A DNA stretch of 64,000 nucleotides, from contig NZ_JAFN01000001.1 in NCBI RefSeq assembly GCF_000526155.1, forward strand, positions 3,226,264 to 3,290,263, written 5' to 3'. This DNA comes from Deferrisoma camini S3R1. GTDB taxonomy: Bacteria; Desulfobacterota; Deferrisomatia; Deferrisomatales; Deferrisomataceae. Below the pieces are notes generated by a model. That model was given only the letters and a program-made list of their open reading frames with translations. It was not told the DNA's origin and made no database searches. Positions 58,678-64,000 of the stretch are shown here, in pieces (position 1 is the first letter of the stretch; the number at the start of each line of letters is the position of its first letter). A program made the translations under genes and the position numbers.

Positions 58678-59840
58678 TGGAAGGGATGGACGGGTTCCTG
58701 TACAAGTTCCTGGGCGGCACGGGGTTCGTGAACGCCACCCCGGGGCATCTGGTGATGCTCCTGGTGGGGTGCACGTTCATCTACCTGGCGATCCGGAAGC
58801 ACTACGAGCCGCTTCTGCTCATCCCCATCGGGTTCGGCATCCTGATCGCCAACATCCCGCTGCCGCCGGGTTTCCAGCTGATCTCCAAGGAGTTTATGGC
58901 GGGCACGGCCGGGCCGACCACGGTGATGGACTACCTCTACATGGGGGTGCTCAAGGGGTTCTACCCGCCGCTCATCTTCCTGGGCATCGGGGCCCTGACC
59001 GACTTCTCGTCGCTCATCGCCAACCCGCGGCTGGTCCTGCTGGGCGCGGCCGCCCAGTTCGGCATCTTCGCCACCCTGGCCGGCGCCCTGTGGCTGGGGT
59101 TCAGCCCGGCCGAGGCGGCTTCGATCGGGATCATCGGCGGGGCCGACGGGCCCACCTCGATCTTCCTGGCCTCCCGGCTGGCGCCCCACCTGATCGCGCC
59201 GGTGGCCATCGCGGCCTACTCGTACATGGCCCTGGTGCCGGTGATCCAGCCCCCGGTCATGTACCTGCTGACCACCAAGAAGGAGCGGCAGATCAAGATG
59301 CCGCCGGCCAAGAGCGCCTCGCGGCTGGAGCGGATCCTGTTCCCCATCGCGTCGTTCCTGATCTGCACCCTGATCGCGCCGGGCGCCGTGATCCTGCTGG
59401 GCATGCTGTTCTTCGGCAACCTCCTCAAGGAGAGCGGGGTCACCGACCGGCTGTCCAACACGGCCAAGTCGGCGTTCATCGACACCGTGACCATCCTGCT
59501 GGGGGTGAGCGTGGGGGCGAGCGCCTCGGCCGAGACGTTCCTGAACCCCCAGAGCCTCAAGATCTTCGCCCTGGGTGCGGCCAGCTTCGCCGTGGCCACG
59601 GCGGCCGGGGTGCTGTTCGCCAAGGCCATGAACCTGTTCACCAGGAACAAGATCAACCCCCTGATCGGGGCGGCAGGGGTGAGCGCGGTGCCCGACTCGG
59701 CCCGGGTGGCCCAGATGGTGGGCGCCCGGGAGGACCCCACCAACTTCCTGCTGATGCACGCCATGGGGCCCAACGTGGCCGGGGTGATCGGCTCGGCCAT
59801 CGCCGCCGGTGTGCTCTGGTCCCTGCTGGGCGGGGGCTGA
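58677..59840 (+). CDS. oadB: Sodium ion-translocating decarboxylase beta subunit
   Basis: A 387-residue inner-membrane protein with about 10 helices that decarboxylates carboxybiotin and exports Na+. It shows DYLYMGVLKGFYPPLIFLGI, IGALTDFSSLIANPRLVLLG, the Asp motif IGIIGGADGPTSIFLASRLA and SAVPDSARVAQMVGAREDPT, all diagnostic of OadB/MmdB. Length is typical. It ends the operon and is followed by a strong bidirectional terminator. Confidence 0.96.
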   Translation: MEGMDGFLYKFLGGTGFVNATPGHLVMLLVGCTFIYLAIRKHYEPLLLIPIGFGILIANIPLPPGFQLISKEFMAGTAGPTTVMDYLYMGVLKGFYPPLIFLGIGALTDFSSLIANPRLVLLGAAAQFGIFATLAGALWLGFSPAEAASIGIIGGADGPTSIFLASRLAPHLIAPVAIAAYSYMALVPVIQPPVMYLLTTKKERQIKMPPAKSASRLERILFPIASFLICTLIAPGAVILLGMLFFGNLLKESGVTDRLSNTAKSAFIDTVTILLGVSVGASASAETFLNPQSLKIFALGAASFAVATAAGVLFAKAMNLFTRNKINPLIGAAGVSAVPDSARVAQMVGAREDPTNFLLMHAMGPNVAGVIGSAIAAGVLWSLLGGG

Positions 59841-59870
59841 CCTCTCCCACCGCACACACGTGCACGAACA

Positions 59871-59903
59871 AAAGCCCCGGACGGCCCGGCCGTCCGGGGC
59901 TTT
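59871..59903. terminator. Bidirectional terminator between oadB and the DUF1622 gene
   Basis: A 14-bp perfect stem, AAAGCCCCGGACGG and its complement, with a 5-nt loop, between two convergent genes. Confidence 0.85.
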
Positions 59904-59904
59904 G

Positions 59905-60258
59905 TCACGTCTGGGGCCCCCCTTCCCCGCCCGCGGTTCCGCCCAGCTCGTGGTGCAGGAAAAAGTTCAGCACCGTGCGGATGCCCACGATCGCGGCCAG
60001 CTGCCCGATGTCCTGCCACGAGGGGGAGATGGCGGTGTTCATGACGTCGGCCCCGATCAGGAACTCCAGGCTCAGAGACAGGTTGTGGCCCAGCTCCCGG
60101 CGCATGGCCAGCAGCACCCGGTGGCCCCCGCCGGGGCGCAGTCCTTGGCGCACGTACAGCCACAGGGCCTGGACGATGCCCGCCAGGATGAAGTAGACCG
60201 CCATGGCCTCGGAGGCCAGGGCCACGTAGTGGGCCACGATCTTGATCCAAGCTTCCAT
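59905..60258 (-). CDS. DUF1622 family membrane protein
   Basis: A 117-residue protein with three predicted membrane helices (ALASEAMAVYFILAGIVQAL; LSLSLEFLIGADVMNTAISP; IGQLAAIVGIRTVLNFFLHH). The SLEFLIGADVMNTAISP segment is the hallmark of DUF1622. Function unknown. It is convergent with oadB and divergent from the next mini-protein gene. Confidence 0.9.
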   Translation of the reverse strand: MEAWIKIVAHYVALASEAMAVYFILAGIVQALWLYVRQGLRPGGGHRVLLAMRRELGHNLSLSLEFLIGADVMNTAISPSWQDIGQLAAIVGIRTVLNFFLHHELGGTAGGEGGPQT

Positions 60259-60385
60259 GGGGACCTCGCGTACGCCGCGGCAAGGGGGTTGTGTTCCGGG
60301 CCGAACGGGCTAGCCTTGTATCGTGCGTGAGCGCCCGGCGCTCCAGCAGGCCCCATCCCCCCCGACTCCGAAGTCGAGACGGGCT

Positions 60386-60414
60386 TTCGACCGACGACCA
60401 ACGACCGAAGTTAC
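60386..60414 (+). repeat. Short-period module B (short copy)
   Basis: TTCGACC GACGACC AACGACC GAAGTTAC, following a lone arm CCAGCAGGCCCCAT near 60342. It lies 40 bp before the ATG at 60456. Confidence 0.75.
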
Positions 60415-60455
60415 TGGGAAGGCGGGGGCCTCGGGCCCCGCCGGGAGGAAGCGCC

Positions 60456-60662
60456 ATGGGATTCTGGGAGTCGAAACCGTGCCGCGTGTTCTCCGGCCTG
60501 GCCCTCCTCGTGGCCGTGGCCATGGTGGTGTCGGGGTGGGCGTTCGGTTACACCCCGGACCGGTGGACCCCCCTGACCTGGGTGGCCCTGGGGGTCACGG
60601 CCGCGTGCCTGGCCGTGTGCTGCTGCGTGGGCGGCCGCCGGCACGAGGCGCGCCGGGCGTGA
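60456..60662 (+). CDS. Two-span membrane mini-protein (68 aa)
   Basis: GGGAGGAAGCGCC precedes an ATG giving MGFWESKPCRVFSGLALLVA, with helix 1 about 12-30 and helix 2 about 41-58 (WVALGVTAACLAVCCCVGG). No family recognised. It stands alone between a B-type repeat and a D-type element. Confidence 0.65.
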   Translation: MGFWESKPCRVFSGLALLVAVAMVVSGWAFGYTPDRWTPLTWVALGVTAACLAVCCCVGGRRHEARRA

Positions 60663-60674
60663 GCCCGGCGCCTC

Positions 60675-60772
60675 ATACCAAGTTGCATTCAGAGCTATCG
60701 GACCCCTGAAGCGGGGGGCAAGGGGCCTGGTTCCGGCCCTCGATGGATCTTTGTTTGAACGCAACTTGGTAT
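60675..60772. repeat. Inverted-repeat element D, copy 1
   Basis: A 98-bp element. ATACCAAGTTGCATTCA at the left and TTGAACGCAACTTGGTAT at the right are near-perfect inverted ends. The interior has GGGGGGCAAGGGGCCTGGTT, again a C-type arm. Its right end coincides with the stop codon of the minus-strand radical SAM gene. Confidence 0.85.
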
Positions 60773-61674
60773 CAGCGGTCGAGGCGCGTGATCCCGGCAG
60801 TCCGGGCGATGCGGACCGCCTCGGCCACCTCGTCCCGGGTGACCCGGCGGTCCAGGGGCGGCAGGGCGTGGGCCTCGCCCACCGGCCGGTACTGGCCCAT
60901 CACGTTCACATAGGTGCGGGGCGAGATCCTGTCGGCCAGAAAGGTCATCACCTCCTGGGTGCCGGCCAGCCCGCCGGGCAGGACCAAGTGCCGCACCAAA
61001 AGGCCCCGCACGGCCAGGCCCCGGTCGTCGATCTCCAGGTCCCCCACCTGCCGGTGCATCTCGGCCACGGCCTCCCGGGCCACCTCCCAGTAGTCGGGCG
61101 CGTCGGCCAGGCGGGCCCCCACCTCCGGGTCGGTCCACTTCAGGTCGGGCATGTACACGTCCACCACCCCGTCCAGGAGCTCCAGGGTGGCCCTGGCGTC
61201 GTAGGCCCCGGTGTTGTACACCACGGGGATCCGGAGCCCCCGGGCCGCGGCCAGGCTCAGGGCGGCGAGGATCTGGGGCACCACGTGGGAGGGGGTGACC
61301 AGATTCAGGTTGTGGCACCCGCGGCCCTGGATCCACAGGAAGATCCGGGCCAAGCGGTGGACCGGGGTCTCCGAGCCCTCGCCCTGCTGGGAGATGTCCC
61401 AGTTCTGGCAAAACCGGCAGCGCAGGTTGCACTCGGCGAAGAACACCGTGCCGGAGCCGCCGTGGCCCACCAAGGGCCGTTCCTCCCCGAAGTGGGGCCC
61501 TGCCGAGGCCACCTTGGCGTGGAGCCCGGTTCGGCAGGCGCCCCGCTCGTTGCGCAGCCGGTTCACCCCGCACCGGCGGGGGCACAGGTCGCAGGCCGCG
61601 AGCCGGCGGTACGCGGCCCGGACCGCGGCCTTCAGCCTGCCGGTCCTCCATGCGGTCACATAGGAGGCTTCCAT
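60772..61674 (-). CDS. Radical SAM protein (PflA/AmmeMemoRadiSam-like)
   Basis: A 300-residue radical SAM enzyme with the cluster motif FFAECNLRCRFCQNWDISQQ. An N-terminal Cys-rich segment (LAACDLCPRRCGVNRLRNER) may hold a further cluster. The barrel continues GRGCHNLNLVTPSHVVPQIL and VVYNTGAYDARATLELLDGV. These proteins resemble pyruvate formate-lyase activating enzymes, but most have no proven substrate. The start at 61674 is preferred; upstream DNA is repeat module B. No glycyl-radical enzyme gene is adjacent. Confidence 0.9.
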   Translation of the reverse strand: MEASYVTAWRTGRLKAAVRAAYRRLAACDLCPRRCGVNRLRNERGACRTGLHAKVASAGPHFGEERPLVGHGGSGTVFFAECNLRCRFCQNWDISQQGEGSETPVHRLARIFLWIQGRGCHNLNLVTPSHVVPQILAALSLAAARGLRIPVVYNTGAYDARATLELLDGVVDVYMPDLKWTDPEVGARLADAPDYWEVAREAVAEMHRQVGDLEIDDRGLAVRGLLVRHLVLPGGLAGTQEVMTFLADRISPRTYVNVMGQYRPVGEAHALPPLDRRVTRDEVAEAVRIARTAGITRLDR

Positions 61675-61730
61675 ATAACTTCGGTCGTCGGTCAACGGTC
61701 GACGGTCTTCGGTCTCCTGGCCCCTAGGCC
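61675..61730 (-). repeat. Short-period module B directly at the radical SAM start
   Basis: On the minus strand: GACCGAAGACCGTCGACCGT, TGACCGACGACCGAAGTTAT, then the ATG at once. This is the tightest case of a B tract running into a start codon. Confidence 0.82.
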
Positions 61731-61750
61731 AAGTGGCTCTCACCACAGCC

Positions 61751-61890
61751 TGGGGGGCAGGGGTTTCAGGGGCCAGAATTCAGAAGTCGGTGGACAGAAA
61801 AAAGGCTCTCCGGTGCCCCGAGAGGATCCCCCCGGGAACTCACACTGCTTTTCGGGATTTCCCGTCTTCCGTCCCGTGCCCCTTCCCCTT
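61751..61890 (-). repeat. Intergenic repeat family A, subtype A2, copy 2 (inverted)
   Basis: Reverse complement of the 21731-21895 type. It shares CCAGAATTCAGAAGTC, CGGTGCCCCGAGA and CTGCTTTTCGGGA. Confidence 0.8.
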
Positions 61891-61895
61891 GGGGA

Positions 61896-62089
61896 GTGCG
61901 GGGTGGGGGTCTGGTGGAGCGCCGGGTGCGGCCCCTTAGCTCGCCGCGCCCCCCGAACGCCCGGATCCCCTCCGGATTCCGAGAGTTCCGCTATCGTGGC
62001 CTGGATCGACGCGTAAGCGGCGGCATGAGAAGGCGCGGCGATCGGATGCCGCACTCGCGCCCGGCCGGAACCAGGCCCCCACCCCGCAC
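61896..62089 (+). repeat. Structured intergenic repeat family C, copy 5
   Basis: Outer arms GTGCGGGGTGGGGGTCTGGT and ACCAGGCCCCCACCCCGCAC. Conserved core words are GCGGCCCCTTAGCTCGCCGC and CTCGCGCCCGGCCGGAA. The centre is diverged from copies 1-3. Confidence 0.82.
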
Positions 62090-62120
62090 CCCGCACCCTG
62101 GCAATACGTTTGCAGGTCTT

Positions 62121-62168
62121 AGTACCTTCCCCGTTGTAGGGCCCCGCAGGGGCCTGATGGAGCTTCCC
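62121..62168 (-). repeat. Intergenic repeat module E, copy 4
   Basis: On the minus strand GGGAAGCTCCATCAGGCCCC, TGCGGGG, CCCTACAACGGGGAAGGTAC. It begins 9 bp after the CoA-transferase beta stop. Confidence 0.82.
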
Positions 62169-62176
62169 GGCCGCTG

Positions 62177-62935
62177 TCACCGGCTCCAGAACCCCTCGGG
62201 GTCGTAGCGCCGGATCACGGCCAGGTCCTCCGCGGTGGGCTCGGGGGTCCGGGGCACGGGGCTCGGGATCACCACGGGCCACCCCGTGAGGGCGCGGACC
62301 TCGTCCGGGTCCACCCCTGGGTGGACCGAGGCCACCACCATCTCCCGGGTGCGGGGGTGGAATGTGAACACGCATTTGTCCGTGATCACGGCCGCCGGGC
62401 CGCCCCCGGGCAGCCCGTTCTCCTCCCGCCAGGTTCGGCCGGTGCCGTGGCCCGGGCTCGTCACGTAGCGCACCCGCTCCACGAACCGCCGGCGCTCGTG
62501 CTTCATCACGATCACGAGCCGGCCGGCCATGCACGCGATGTCGCACGCCCCGCCGCTGCCGGGCAGCCGGATTCCGGCGCCGTCGGGCCCAACCTCGGTG
62601 GTGTTCAGGTTTCCGTACCGGTCGATCTCGGCCCCACCGATGAACCCCAGGTCCACCCGGCCGGCCTGCAGCAGGCCCATGGCCAGCTCCATGCCCATGC
62701 ACATGCGCGCGCCCCTGAGGTTGGGGGGGTCGCTCATGGTGATCAGGGGGTCCGGGGTGGGCGAGTCCCGCAGCACCCCGTTCTCGAACAGCCCCACGGC
62801 CTGGGGCGCGTGGGTGGACCGGGCCAGCAGGAACGCCAGAAGGGGCAGGCGCATCCCCACGAACACGAGCTCCCGGTCGCCGATCTCCCGGGCGGCCCGG
62901 GCGATCATCAGCTCCCCGGGGGTGTAGGCGGCCAT
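62177..62935 (-). CDS. CoA-transferase beta subunit (glutaconate CoA-transferase-like)
   Basis: A 252-residue subunit with GELMIARAAREIGDRELVFV at the start, GLFENGVLRDSPTPDPLITM, QAGRVDLGFIGGAEIDRYGN and GIRLPGSGGACDIACMAGRL. The SGGACDIA segment is typical of class I CoA-transferase beta chains. With the alpha subunit it swaps CoA between carboxylic acids. Substrate unknown. It follows the alpha gene by 17 bp. Confidence 0.92.
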   Translation of the reverse strand: MAAYTPGELMIARAAREIGDRELVFVGMRLPLLAFLLARSTHAPQAVGLFENGVLRDSPTPDPLITMSDPPNLRGARMCMGMELAMGLLQAGRVDLGFIGGAEIDRYGNLNTTEVGPDGAGIRLPGSGGACDIACMAGRLVIVMKHERRRFVERVRYVTSPGHGTGRTWREENGLPGGGPAAVITDKCVFTFHPRTREMVVASVHPGVDPDEVRALTGWPVVIPSPVPRTPEPTAEDLAVIRRYDPEGFWSR

Positions 62936-62952
62936 GGTTCGTCCTCCCCGGC

Positions 62953-63879
62953 TCAGTACCCGAAGTCCGCGGCCACGGTGTACGCGTGGTCCCGCACGGC
63001 CAGGGCCTCGAGCCGTCCCGCGGCCCGCAGCCGCTCCACGTACTCGGTGTGGTCGGCCAGGCCGGTGACCCACTCGTCCAGCCAGGCCTCAAACCCCTCC
63101 CGGGTCCGGCTGGCCCGGTGGTACTCCCGGTAGAACCCGTGGTCCCGGTTGGTGTACCCCTGGCAGGGGGAGGGGTGGCTGCCCCACCGGGCCTCCACCA
63201 CGGCGCTCACCCGGAACCCCGGGATCAGGGTGCGGTTGGGGTCGCTGGCGATCACCCAGGGCGGCACGATCTCCTCGGCCACCACGAGCACCCGGTCGGC
63301 CGCGAACGCGGCCTCCTGGGTCACCCCCAGGTTGCCCCAGGCGTGGGCGTTGCCCCGGGCGTCGGCCCGCTGCACGTGGAGTACGGCCACGTCGGGCTCG
63401 ATGGCCCGCACCGCCACCAGGGGCTCGCCCGTGAACGGGCAGCGGGTCGGGACGAGACCTGGGTTGCGCTCGAGCAGGCTGCTCCCCAGGGCCGTGCGGG
63501 TGGGCAGGTACGGCAGGCCCTGACTGGCGGCCTTGAGCCCGGTCTGGATCGTGAAGTTGGTGTGATCCACCACCTCCAGGGGCCGGGGCTCCCCCCGCTC
63601 CACGGCCCGCCGGAAGTTGTACCCCGACCCCATCATCACGTTGCCCACCCAGGCCGCCTCCACCCGGGCCACGGCCCCGGCCCCGATCAGCACGTCGAAC
63701 AGCATGTCCGAGATGGGGCCGATCAGGGTGAGATCTCCGATGCCCTGGCGCACCATCTCGTAGCCCACCGCGAACGGGATCAGGGACTCCAGGGCCGCGC
63801 CCATGACCACCCGGTCCCCCGGGTGGACGAACAGCCCCACCGCTTCCTTCAGGGTGTAGATCTTCGTCTCCATGCTCAT
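62953..63879 (-). CDS. CoA-transferase alpha subunit (glutaconate CoA-transferase-like)
   Basis: A 308-residue subunit: IYTLKEAVGLFVHPGDRVVM, GLPYLPTRTALGSSLLERNP, RCPFTGEPLVAVRAIEPDVA and VLHVQRADARGNAHAWGNLG are family segments. It forms an alpha/beta pair with the downstream gene. The start (ATG 63879, or 63873) lies at the very end of an inverted-repeat D element, so its leader is repeat DNA and no clear ribosome binding site is visible. Confidence 0.92.
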   Translation of the reverse strand: MSMETKIYTLKEAVGLFVHPGDRVVMGAALESLIPFAVGYEMVRQGIGDLTLIGPISDMLFDVLIGAGAVARVEAAWVGNVMMGSGYNFRRAVERGEPRPLEVVDHTNFTIQTGLKAASQGLPYLPTRTALGSSLLERNPGLVPTRCPFTGEPLVAVRAIEPDVAVLHVQRADARGNAHAWGNLGVTQEAAFAADRVLVVAEEIVPPWVIASDPNRTLIPGFRVSAVVEARWGSHPSPCQGYTNRDHGFYREYHRASRTREGFEAWLDEWVTGLADHTEYVERLRAAGRLEALAVRDHAYTVAADFGY

Positions 63880-64000
63880 ACCAGGTCGCATTCGAAGCCA
63901 GCGATTTGGGGGCCGTTGGACCGGAGCGCTACGGCCGAGCCGTTCAAGCCGCTCGGCGCAGGGGGGCGCCCGCGGCGCGTGCTCTCACGCGCCGCAGCGG
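63877..64000. repeat. Element D, copy 3 (left half; right end outside the window)
   Basis: ATACCAGGTCGCATTCGAAG matches the D end sequence at 60675 and 35052. The remainder of the window (to 64000) is GC-rich and shows no gene. Confidence 0.65.

Overview
The window is about 64 kb of very GC-rich DNA with short intergenic spaces. It comes from an anaerobic or microaerophilic Gram-negative bacterium. The gene set is a 15-CXXCH periplasmic cytochrome, rubredoxin plus flavodiiron protein, a tungsten-type aldehyde:ferredoxin oxidoreductase, biotin-dependent sodium-pump decarboxylase subunits, a membrane pyrophosphatase, PilT and an ispE-tRNA-prs-rplY-pth run. I infer a deltaproteobacterial (Desulfobacterota-like, possibly Deferrisoma-like) chromosome. 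That placement comes from gene content, not from a database search.

Layout. 1-13.5 kb is an accessory island: toxin-antitoxin genes, gene debris and a five-gene type I restriction-modification operon in the order hsdM, AlbA_2/HATPase protein, hsdS, four-helix-bundle protein, hsdR. Fragments of hsdM, of the AlbA_2/HATPase gene, of an ORF6N gene and of a PIN toxin lie in and around it, so the locus has been rearranged repeatedly. 13.5-20 kb (minus strand) holds glmS and glmU (UDP-GlcNAc synthesis), a retropepsin-like protease, the multiheme cytochrome and a TPR lipoprotein-like gene. 20-21.4 kb is rubredoxin-flavodiiron protein, followed by a candidate small RNA. 22-25.6 kb (minus) has a universal stress protein, a GlcD-type FAD oxidase and an acyl-CoA synthetase. 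26-31 kb has DnaJ, a four-PAS hybrid histidine kinase and PilT. 31-44 kb is housekeeping and small metal-binding proteins, including hpt, dapA-dapB, folK, AOR and an aldolase-family gene. 44-51.6 kb carries an APH/ATPase fusion, tRNA-Phe, ispE, tRNA-Gln, prs, rplY, pth and hppA. 51.9-59.9 kb has two regulators (IclR and XRE-cupin) with look-alike promoters, then a sodium-pump operon that also contains all three transcarboxylase-like parts. 60-64 kb has small membrane proteins, a radical SAM enzyme and a two-subunit CoA-transferase.

The most unusual signal is not a gene. Many intergenic spaces are filled by a modular family of dispersed repeats, called here C, A, B, D and E. Family C is a roughly 110-195 bp inverted structure present five times, and its terminal arms differ between copies but stay complementary within each copy. 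Short-period (7-8 nt) tracts sit directly before start codons, and the modules keep a preferred order between co-directional genes. This looks like an undescribed structured intergenic element system.
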